Shown in pieces: positions 15,597 to 22,324 of a stretch of 31,337 bases of DNA. Source of the DNA: Urbifossiella sp043733485 (GTDB lineage Bacteria > Planctomycetota > Planctomycetia > Gemmatales > Gemmataceae). The notes under the pieces were generated by a model, which was given only the letters and a program-made list of their open reading frames with translations, was not told where the DNA came from and searched no databases. A program made the translations under genes and the position numbers. Each line of letters opens with the position of its first letter. Positions within the stretch are counted from its first letter, which is position 1. The DNA is taken from NCBI GenBank assembly GCA_043733485.1, contig JAYTGN010000171.1, forward strand, positions 1-31,337. Reading direction: 5' to 3'.

Positions 15597-16400
15597 ATGA
15601 AGTCGGACCGCGTTTCTCCACCGCTGAAGTGGCACGGGGGCAAGTACTATCTCGCCCAACAGATTGTCGCCCTCATGCCGCCGCACCTGCACTACGTCGA
15701 GCCCTTCGCCGGCGGTCTCTCCGTCCTGCTCACCAAGAATTCGGAAGGGATCAGTGAGGTCGTAAACGATCTCAACGGCGGCCTCTCGAACTTCTGGAAG
15801 GTTTTACAGGACGAGAAACAATTCGCTCGCTTCCACCGCATCCTTCAAGCTGTTCCGTTCTCGCAGGTGGAATGGGAGCAGGCAGCAGTGGAAGGGGTAG
15901 ACGATGTGGAGCGCGCGGTCCGCTTCTTTATTCGGTGTCGCCAATCGTTGGCCGGTCGCATGGACACATTCGCGCCGCTGAGCAAGACCAGAACGCGGCG
16001 AGGCATGAACGAGCAGGCATCCGCATGGATCAGCGCCGTCGATTCTCTGCCAACGGTACATGCTCGCCTCCGTCGCGTCTCAGTCCTGAACCGGGACGCG
16101 ATGGAGGTAATCCGAATGGAAGATACAGCCAAGACGCTGTTCTATCTCGACCCACCATATCTTGCGACAACGAGAACTGCTGACGATGTATACGCTCACG
16201 AGATGGGCGAAAAGGCGCACGGCGAACTGCTCAGCACGATCCGCGAATGCAAGGGTCGCGTGATGCTGTCGGGCTATCCGTCCGAACTCTACGACAAGAA
16301 ATTACACGACTGGACCCGTCGTGAGTTCACCTTGCCGAATCAGGCCGCGAGTGGGAAGCAGAAGCGGCGCATGATCGAGGTTGTCTGGTCGAACTTCTAA
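15597..16400 (+). CDS. D12-class N6-adenine DNA methyltransferase (Dam family)
   Basis: The 267-aa protein carries the family hallmarks in order: KWHGGKYYLA near residues 11-20, the S-adenosylmethionine-binding EPFAGG (35-40), VNDLNG near 56-61, a variable target-recognition part rich in Arg/Thr near 110-165, and the catalytic DPPY (185-188). It transfers a methyl group from S-adenosylmethionine to adenine N6 in DNA. The recognition site cannot be read from sequence. The ATG has AAGGA upstream with 7-nt spacing and lies 14 nt after the GIY-YIG-like gene, so it is the third gene of the same operon. It is more GC-rich than the two genes before it. Its stop overlaps that of a convergent small gene by 4 nt. 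Confidence 0.93.
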   Translation: MKSDRVSPPLKWHGGKYYLAQQIVALMPPHLHYVEPFAGGLSVLLTKNSEGISEVVNDLNGGLSNFWKVLQDEKQFARFHRILQAVPFSQVEWEQAAVEGVDDVERAVRFFIRCRQSLAGRMDTFAPLSKTRTRRGMNEQASAWISAVDSLPTVHARLRRVSVLNRDAMEVIRMEDTAKTLFYLDPPYLATTRTADDVYAHEMGEKAHGELLSTIRECKGRVMLSGYPSELYDKKLHDWTRREFTLPNQAASGKQKRRMIEVVWSNF

Positions 16401-16654
16401 TCCTTCGTTCGGTGGCTCTTGCGGGCGTTCATCAGCGTCCGCAGGATCAGCGAATCTGGGATATCAGGGCAAGACACTTTAAGGCGAACCTGCACGCAGT
16501 ATCGTTTCGCCTCGTCGGGGTTGCATAGAAGTTCGTCGATCTTCCAGTGCGGCGAGAAGATTACCTGCTGCTCCTCCAGTGTCTCCCGAAAATCGGTTGG
16601 CCCAAGTTTGCAACCGTATTTCTCCAGCTCATCTTCAAGCTTGCGCGGCGGCAT
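16397..16654 (-). CDS. Small conserved-looking protein of unknown function (85 aa)
   Basis: The start at 16654 has a strong GGAGG site (16663-16667) with 8-nt spacing, so it can be translated on its own although the same frame continues upstream into a nucleotidyltransferase remnant. The product begins MPPRKLEDELEKYG and ends in a helical part with KIDELLCNPDEAKRYCVQVR and DSLILRTLMNARKSH. The two cysteines are not in a metal-binding arrangement. I do not recognise a named domain. It converges on the methyltransferase gene with a 4-nt overlap of the two 3' ends. Confidence 0.65.
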   Translation of the reverse strand: MPPRKLEDELEKYGCKLGPTDFRETLEEQQVIFSPHWKIDELLCNPDEAKRYCVQVRLKVSCPDIPDSLILRTLMNARKSHRTKD

Positions 16655-16836
16655 CAGGCAGGCCTCCAGATATTGCTGCACGGCGACGAGGTCGAAGAGA
16701 GTAATCGGGCGATTGAAATCGACGAGTAGATCCACATCGCTTTCAGGTAGCGACTCCCCAAGGCACTGACGCCGAAGCATTCGGGAAAGTGCTGCCGTTC
16801 GTTCCGCAATCGATCCAGGACTTCCGTTCGGTTCAT
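16655..16836 (-). pseudogene. Remnant of an MNT-type nucleotidyltransferase
   Basis: The frame from 16836 encodes MNRTEVLDRLRNERQHFPE... FGVSAL, the usual N-terminus of small MNT nucleotidyltransferases. The match then jumps to another frame, which encodes GESLPESDVDLLVDFNRPITLFDLVAVQQYLE. The residues that should join the two (ALFGSVAR-like, with the Gly-Ser nucleotide-binding pair) are missing, along with about one extra base, near 16763-16768. DVD remains, but without the GS motif the enzyme cannot work. The C-terminal third is also absent, because the frame runs into the 85-aa gene. MNT proteins usually pair with HEPN proteins as toxin-antitoxin modules; no HEPN partner is present. Confidence 0.7.
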
Positions 16837-16844
16837 AGCGGGAA

Positions 16845-17330
16845 TTACACGGGCCCGCGGAACAAGAACAAACGGATCAGGACGGCAACCACCCCACCAA
16901 CGAGGACGCCGAGCATCCAGCGAACGAGAACGAGTTCGCCTTTGACTTGCGCGATTTGCACTTTCACCTCGGCTATCGAGCCATCGATCTTCGCGGTCAG
17001 GCCCTGCTCGCCGTCCTTGATCTTCGCGGTCAGACTTTGTTCGACATCCTTGATCTTCGTGGTGAGGCTCTGTTCGACATCCTTGATCTTCGTGGTGAGG
17101 CTCTGTTCGACGACGTCGATCCTCGCCGTGAGGCGCTGTTCGACGTCTTTAAGCTCCTGGCGAACATCTTTGGCCGTGGATGCCAAGTCGCCCTTCGTGG
17201 CCTGATCTTTGAAGTTAATCTGAATCACTTCAGCAAACGCGACAGCCTGGGCTTCGGCTTGCTTTTCGGGCACGCCGGCGGCTTTCAACGTATTGGCGAA
17301 CTTCAGGGTATCGAACGTAGCAACAGACAT
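16845..17330 (-). CDS. Coiled-coil protein with C-terminal membrane segment (DUF1640-like)
   Basis: The 161-aa product begins MSVATFDTLKFANTLKAAGV and EKQAEAQAVAFAEV, the pattern of bacterial DUF1640-like coiled-coil proteins. A long helix built of 11-residue units (DVEQSLTTKIK and variants) follows, and then one membrane segment near the C-terminus (VRWMLGVLVGGVVAVLIRLFLF). Eukaryotic relatives (MCUR1/CCDC90) are mitochondrial membrane proteins, but bacterial function is unknown. The 11-residue units come from a 33-bp tandem repeat in the DNA. The start has GAGG 6 nt upstream. It lies 36 nt downstream of the DUF1549/DUF1553 gene on the same strand and may share its transcript. Confidence 0.8.
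   Translation of the reverse strand: MSVATFDTLKFANTLKAAGVPEKQAEAQAVAFAEVIQINFKDQATKGDLASTAKDVRQELKDVEQRLTARIDVVEQSLTTKIKDVEQSLTTKIKDVEQSLTAKIKDGEQGLTAKIDGSIAEVKVQIAQVKGELVLVRWMLGVLVGGVVAVLIRLFLFRGPV
16987..17151. repeat. Five tandem 33-bp units within the coiled-coil gene
   Basis: Units begin at 16987, 17020, 17053, 17086 and 17119. The third and fourth are nearly identical (differing only near the end), while the outer ones are more diverged. Each encodes eleven residues of the coiled coil, so unit gain or loss would keep the frame and change helix length by whole hendecads. Confidence 0.85.
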
Positions 17331-17366
17331 TGCACACCTCTAAACAGCATTCTACCAGGAACCACT

Positions 17367-19595
17367 TCACCGCCGCAGCAAGAATTCCTTGCTGTTCACC
17401 AATGCCCAGATCACATCCTCCCACGCCGTGCGGCGATCCTTTGCAACGGCAACATACGCCAGCATCTTCTTCAGCTCCGGCTCGGTTGGTGGGCGGCACA
17501 GAGCCGCGAGGTAGAACTCGTCCAACATTGCGGAGTCGGAGGTGCCGGAAGAGAGCAGCTTGCCGAGGCGGTTGTCCGGGTCGCGGATCATCGCGTTCTG
17601 CAAGTCGCCGGTGATCATCTGGAAGGCCTGCAACAAGCCGGGGTCGTCGTTGCGTTCGCACTCGCAGGTGAGGAGGCGATCCGGTTTGCCGAAGGTTCGC
17701 AAGAAGCGTTCGCCCATGCTGTCTGCGTTGCGACGGCCGCCGGGAGGCGGGGCGGGGGCGGGAATCTGGTTGGCGCGGAGGCCGCGCGGGTAGCCCGTGA
17801 ATCGAGCCGGCACACCCGTGACCTGCGAGAGGGCGTCGAGAAGTTGCTCCGCTTCGAGCGGCGAAATAAGGGCGTGCGAATGGTGTAGGTCGTCGCTCAT
17901 CACCGAGCGATCGCGGGTGGTCGCGGTCAGTTGATAGGTGCGGCTCATCATGATCCGCTTCACCATCGGCTTGAGTCGGAAGCCGGAGTTCGCGAAGTCC
18001 TTGGCCAGCCAATCGAGGAGTTCGGGGTTGCTCGGCGGGTTGGTGGCTCGGAAGTCGTCGTTGGGATCGACGAGCCCGCGGCCCATGAGGTGCAGCCAGA
18101 TGCGGTTCACCTGGGCCCGCGCGAAGAAGGCATTGCCCGGCGACGCGACCCACTCGGCCAGCGCGTCGAGGCGGTCGCCCTCGGGACCAAAAACTGGCGT
18201 TGAAGCACCGAGGAAGCGCGGCGCGATGGCAGACTTCGTCCGCGGGTTGATCATCTCGCCGTCGCGCTTCGCCAGCACGATCTGTTCTCCGACGAACTCG
18301 TGCTTGTCGAGGTCGTCCTTCCGCTTGTTCTCCATCACGCGGTAGTCGATGCGGGTGAAGAACGCGGAGAAGCCGTAGTAGTCGTCCATGGTCCAGCGGT
18401 CGAACGGGTGGTTGTGGCAGCGGGCACAGGCGACGCGGACGCCGAGGAAGACCTGGGCCACGGATTCGGCGCGGACGCTGGGGTCGCGGATGGCGCGCCA
18501 GAAATTGGCGGGCGGGTTGGCGTAGGTGCTGCCGCGAGCGGCGAGCAGATCGCGGGCGAATGCGTTGAGCGGCCGATCCGCGGCGAGTTGCGCCGCGATC
18601 CACCGATAGAACACGGCCACGCCCTTGCGGTCGAGCGCCTTCTCTTCATTGCGAAGCAGGTCGGACCACTTCTGCGCCCAGTACTCGGCGAATTCCGGTC
18701 GGGCGAGCAAGGCATCGATGAGGCGTTCGCGTTTGTCCGGGCGTTGGTCGGCGAGGAAGGTTCGCGTTTCGTCCGGCGTTGGGAGGATGCCGAGCGCGTC
18801 GAGGAAGGCGCGGCGCAGGAAGACGTAATCGGGTGCGAGGTTCGCGGGCGGCAGGCGGAGTTCCTTCAACTGGGCGAGTACGAAGCGGTCGATCTCGTTG
18901 TGCATCGGTGTCTTGGAGAGGTCGGGAATCGGTCGGTCGGGGAGGAAGACGATTCGCACCGGGGCCATGTGGCCGAGGTAGCGAACGAGCAGCACGACTT
19001 CGCCGGTTTGCTCGCGGACCACTTCGCCATCGGGGTTGATCTTGGCGATGCCGGTGGCGGTGAAGTCGAAGGCGGAAAGCGACGTGATATCGCGGGTGGT
19101 GCCGTCGTCGAAGTGGGCCGTGGCGCGAATGCGGAAGCGGTCCTCGGGTTCGACGAGGATCTTGCTGGAAGGCGTGACTTCGAGCTTCGTGAGTCGCGAT
19201 GCGTTCGGCGGATCGGGTGGGCACCCCGCGGCGATCCACGTTTTCAGGATGCCGAACTCGGGGCTGAGTTTGGTGAAGCGGACGCCGCCTTCGTGCGGCA
19301 CCTGGCCCGTGGCCTTCAGCAAAATGAGGCTCTGATCGGGCCGATGGCGGTCGACGCGGCGCGCGAGCATGTCGCGCGTAAGGGTGGTGAAGTCGATGGC
19401 GGCGTCTTCACCGCGGAGGGAGAGTTTGAGGCCGCCCTTGCCGTTGAGGTTGCCGTGGCACGCGCCGGCGTTGCACCCGGCCCGCGACAGCATGGCCATC
19501 ACTTCGCGCTCGAACGGTGCCTCGGCCCCAGAGGCTGGCGATGATGCGAGTGCGAAAAGAGCGAGAGCGAAGAGCGGAGGAGTCATGAACCTCAT
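17367..19595 (-). CDS. DUF1549/DUF1553 planctomycete protein with cytochrome-type motifs
   Basis: The 742-aa protein has a signal peptide (about 1-23), then AGCNAGACHGNLNGKGG (Cys41, Cys46, His47), the variant c-type motif usual at this position in the family. A bacterial Ig-like segment follows near residues 135-215. DUF1549 begins at about 230 (IDRFVLAQL... LRRAFLDALGILPT) and includes CARCHNHPFDRWT, with Cys-x-x-Cys-His near 389-393. DUF1553 makes up the rest, with LAEWVASPGNAFFARAQVNRIW and SRTYQLTATT. These proteins are abundant in Planctomycetes and are thought to act in the periplasm, possibly on polysaccharides or in redox reactions; the exact function is not established. A second ATG at 19586 is an alternative start. 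Confidence 0.93.
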   Translation of the reverse strand: MRFMTPPLFALALFALASSPASGAEAPFEREVMAMLSRAGCNAGACHGNLNGKGGLKLSLRGEDAAIDFTTLTRDMLARRVDRHRPDQSLILLKATGQVPHEGGVRFTKLSPEFGILKTWIAAGCPPDPPNASRLTKLEVTPSSKILVEPEDRFRIRATAHFDDGTTRDITSLSAFDFTATGIAKINPDGEVVREQTGEVVLLVRYLGHMAPVRIVFLPDRPIPDLSKTPMHNEIDRFVLAQLKELRLPPANLAPDYVFLRRAFLDALGILPTPDETRTFLADQRPDKRERLIDALLARPEFAEYWAQKWSDLLRNEEKALDRKGVAVFYRWIAAQLAADRPLNAFARDLLAARGSTYANPPANFWRAIRDPSVRAESVAQVFLGVRVACARCHNHPFDRWTMDDYYGFSAFFTRIDYRVMENKRKDDLDKHEFVGEQIVLAKRDGEMINPRTKSAIAPRFLGASTPVFGPEGDRLDALAEWVASPGNAFFARAQVNRIWLHLMGRGLVDPNDDFRATNPPSNPELLDWLAKDFANSGFRLKPMVKRIMMSRTYQLTATTRDRSVMSDDLHHSHALISPLEAEQLLDALSQVTGVPARFTGYPRGLRANQIPAPAPPPGGRRNADSMGERFLRTFGKPDRLLTCECERNDDPGLLQAFQMITGDLQNAMIRDPDNRLGKLLSSGTSDSAMLDEFYLAALCRPPTEPELKKMLAYVAVAKDRRTAWEDVIWALVNSKEFLLRR

Positions 19596-19646
19596 CTTAC
19601 CGTTCTTAACGCTCAGTCGTCGATCAATTCGAGCAGGAGCTATTGG

Positions 19647-19802
19647 GTATCAATCGATGCGAAAAGCAGCATTGCCAAGGATTCAGGGGGTTTCATGGCT
19701 TGGCCGTATGGTTTTGGGATGAAGGAATGGTCTGAAACGGTGTTGGGGAACGCAAGCGGCTCGGAGCTTCGCAACCAGCTGGCGAGCCGGCTCGCGTCAG
19801 CG
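19647..19802 (+). repeat. Dispersed direct repeat, copy B
   Basis: Second copy of the element at 13846-14032, same orientation, lacking about 30 internal bases present in copy A. It lies between the divergent ends of the DUF1549/DUF1553 gene and the split GIY-YIG gene. Its right end enters the palindrome at 19777-19852. Confidence 0.8.
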
Positions 19803-19852
19803 GCCGGAGCGCTCCACAACTCCGGCCGCTTACGCGATCCGGCTCGCCAGCT
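19777..19852. repeat. Nested palindrome at the 3' end of the split GIY-YIG gene
   Basis: Outer arms 19777-19790 and 19839-19852 are perfect 14-bp inverted repeats; inner arms 19799-19809 and 19820-19830 are perfect 11-bp inverted repeats. The outer right arm ends 1 nt from the stop codon of the gene on the minus strand. It may terminate that transcript. The left outer arm is also present in repeat copy A, but the right arm is not. Confidence 0.7.
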
Positions 19853-19853
19853 A

Positions 19854-21142
19854 TCACAGATCCGGGGCGACTCCAGCACTGTGGGCGAAGGCGTCTTCAA
19901 TCTCCGCCTGGTCCGCATCGGTGGCTATCAGGCTGTTCCGGTAATCCAACGCCTCCGCGTCCGCAGTATATTCCACCTTCCCGTGCAACCGCTCCACGGC
20001 TTCGGCCACTTCCGAAATCGACACCTCGAAGAACTCCTTGCGAAGGTTCACCTTGTTCCTACGACGGTGGTGGAACTCCTTGTGAAGGGAGTTTTCCAAC
20101 CTGGGGGCGTCGTCGCAGGTGATCTTCATGTGGACGTCGAACGGGAACGGCACCGAGGCATCTCCGAGTTCCTTGACCCGATCCATCGGATCGTGCCGAC
20201 GGGTCATTCCAGCAACTTTTCGCCGAACGATCCGATGTTCGAAATGACGTAGACGCAGCCTTTTCTCGTGAGTTGGGCGTTCGAGATCGCCCGTTGCGAA
20301 TTCTCGATTGCTTCGGTTAACTGCGACTGCAACTCCGCGATCCTTAATGCGTGTTGGGCTGCTTCCTCAGCGGACAGTTTGCCGAAGGCTTCGGCCGCTT
20401 CGCGTGCGGCTTCGGCTTTCGCCCGCGCAAGGGCTTCCTCGGCCGCGTTGCGTTCCCGCTCCGCCTCTCGTTGCTCTTCCTCGGCCTCTTCGATCTCGCG
20501 TTGCCGGCGCTGCTCCTCCCGAATCTGCTCCCGCAATTCGGCCTGGTGTTCTCGCTCCTCCTGGGCACGTACGGCCTTCTCGAACTGTTTCTTCACGTCG
20601 ATCAGCGCTTCCTTCTCAACTTCCGGTGTCAATTCCACGCCGCAACCGCGGACCCACTCGGCCGCCGTCCGCACGCGTTGATTGCTCTGCGGCAAGTTGC
20701 TGGTCGTGATAGACTTTCGAGTCCATCCGGCGACTTCCTTGAAGTATGCGTGGCCCAGTTGATCCCGCTGATCCCCGACCGACGTATGCCCCGCCCGGTC
20801 GGATTGTCGCACGTGCTCGAGATACGCCGTGTGAAGTGTGTGGTTCTTCAACTCCGAACGCAACAGCCGGTTCTCGTTTTCCAGGTCCGCATAACTGACG
20901 GCCCTTTTCTCTCGCTTGATCAACTCGGCCTCACGCTTCTCTGTCAGCGCGGCGCGATCCTTGAGATTGCGTTCGTATTGGACCAGTTCCTCGTAATACT
21001 CCCGCGCCTCGTGCATTTGGCGGTTGAGTTTTGCCTCCTTGGTTTTGGCCTGCCGCCGAGGGGCGTCCATGATGGCGTAGGTGAGCCCGACCCCGCCGAT
21101 GAAAGCAAGGATCATGAGGAACAAGGGCAGGATAAAATTCAT
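19854..21142 (-). pseudogene. Coiled-coil GIY-YIG (DUF4041/Mug113-like) protein split by a frameshift
   Basis: Two minus-strand frames form one family member. The first (21142-20204, 312 aa) has a membrane segment at residues 3-25, a coiled coil, a middle domain with VSYADLENENRLLRSELKN, a long Glu/Arg/Ala-rich coiled coil, and then the GIY half of a nuclease domain (GCVYVISNIGSFGEK). The second (20207-19854, 117 aa) resumes with MTRRHDPMDRVKELGDASVP, LENSLHKEF and NLRKEFF, the remaining Arg, Glu and Asn motifs. The expected joining residues, a V-Y-K-I-G-like YIG motif, are missing; the gap fits a net loss of about 7 nt. The two frames overlap as ATGA, so a coupled two-piece product is possible, but a broken gene is more likely. 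Confidence 0.8.
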
Positions 21143-21143
21143 T

Positions 21144-21782
21144 TCAGATCACCCGACGGATCAAGACGAAGTCGCTGCGACGTCCACAGGACGGGCAGCG
21201 TGATGGTTCGAGCAACTCCGCGATTGGGGCGCGGCGCTCCCGGCCGCACGAGGAACACTTGGCGATCGCATCCCGGCGCGGGTCCGTAACGCGAAAGTAA
21301 GAGGTCGGCTCGTGCGGGTGGACGGCCACGACCGCCGCCGGCAGCCAGACCGAGAGTAGAGCGTGATTTCGTCGGTCCGGTGTTGGTCGGAGCAATGCGG
21401 TAGGAGATGCTGCCAACACACTCCAGAGTTCGACGGCGTAAGCTAAAACATCTCTGGCATCGGCGACTTGTCTGAGGATGTCGGGCAGCGCGGATCGTTC
21501 CCCTTTGGTGCCGCCAAGGTACCAGGTTTCGACGGTGTCGAGGGATCGGCTGAGGAAGCACGCCGGAGCGTATCGCAGGATCGAGTCGATGACTGGCGCG
21601 GCAGGGGCTATGGCATTCTGGAATCGCCGTTGGAACGTGACGGCCGCGTGCTGGTGGGGGAGGGCGGTCTCGGCATGTTTCACTGCTGCGGCGAAATCGA
21701 GCTTGTGCAACTCCGCGGTCACCCTGTGGCGGATTTGCTCAGTGCGTTCGTAGGCCGCCTGCAACTCGGCCTTGGTGGCCAT
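21144..21782 (-). CDS. Unknown protein with C-terminal zinc ribbon
   Basis: The start at 21782 is chosen because GGGGAG lies 7 nt upstream; the frame extends further but without a ribosome binding site. The 212-aa product begins with a helical region (MATKAELQAAYERTEQIRHRV), continues with a mixed domain containing WYLGGTKGERSALPDILRQV, and ends in a zinc ribbon (CSSCGRERRAP... CPSCGRR, four cysteines in two CxxC pairs). No enzyme motif is visible. It ends 1 nt before the start of the GIY-YIG-type gene, so the two were built as one operon. The zinc ribbon suggests binding to nucleic acid or protein. Confidence 0.75.
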   Translation of the reverse strand: MATKAELQAAYERTEQIRHRVTAELHKLDFAAAVKHAETALPHQHAAVTFQRRFQNAIAPAAPVIDSILRYAPACFLSRSLDTVETWYLGGTKGERSALPDILRQVADARDVLAYAVELWSVLAASPTALLRPTPDRRNHALLSVWLPAAVVAVHPHEPTSYFRVTDPRRDAIAKCSSCGRERRAPIAELLEPSRCPSCGRRSDFVLIRRVI

Positions 21783-21827
21783 GGGCGTTCTCCCCAAGCA
21801 AAACGCTCTTTTTGCCGTTTGCAATCC

Positions 21828-22266
21828 TCAAACATTCTCACCGAGTACTGTCCTAAGCGGATCTCCTCCGAGGATGGCGTCGCGGAAAGCCGGATAGATG
21901 CTGTCGCGCGGAACCACGTCGACCTTGCGGCCGTCCACGCAGGCCTCCAGATAGCATTGAAACGACTCGGCCCGGCGGCTTTCGCACCATTGTGGCGGAG
22001 GAATTGCGAGATGCCAAGAACGAAGTCGCGATTCTTTTCGCTGCCGGCGACCTTCGCCTCGGCTATTACTTCGAGGAATCGACCTCGTCCGCCTGCGTAT
22101 CTTCAGGCGGCAGCGACGGGCTTCGCGCCGGTCGCCCCATTCGCACCCGGGCCAACGACTCCGGCGAATCGCCGGGGATGAACGTCGTTGTAAACTGCAC
22201 CAGGATTGTGTCCTTCGTTCCCGCGGCGGCTGAGTGCCGGCGAGGTTTTTTCTCTTCGGGGTTCAT
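21828..22266 (-). pseudogene. Small gene with disrupted reading frame
   Basis: A good GAGG site 7 nt before ATG 22266 opens a 66-codon frame (MNPEEKKPRRHSAAAGTKDT, then ILVQFTTTFIPGDSPESLAR) ending at 22066. Protein-like sequence continues in the next frame (FLEVIAEAKVAGSEKNRDFV, FLRHNGAKAAG) without a start codon. It switches again near 21995 to AESFQCYLEACVDGRKVDVV and YPAFRDAILGGDPLRTVLGENV, ending at TGA 21830-21828. Two frameshifts in one ancestral gene explain this best. Alternatively the 66-aa protein is complete and only the rest is remnant. It precedes the zinc-ribbon gene by 45 nt. The family is not recognised. Confidence 0.5.
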
Positions 22267-22324
22267 GGCAGTTCCTCGGTCACTTCCACCCAGATAGTAT
22301 TGCAGAACAGCAATCAGCGAACAT

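Noticed and set aside
16987..17151. Regular repeats as a possible CRISPR array
   Set aside because: The units are directly adjacent with no unique spacers and are translated as a coiled coil.
18300..19544. 414-codon plus-strand frame opposite the DUF1549/DUF1553 gene
   Set aside because: The minus strand carries unmistakable family motifs; this frame is its shadow.
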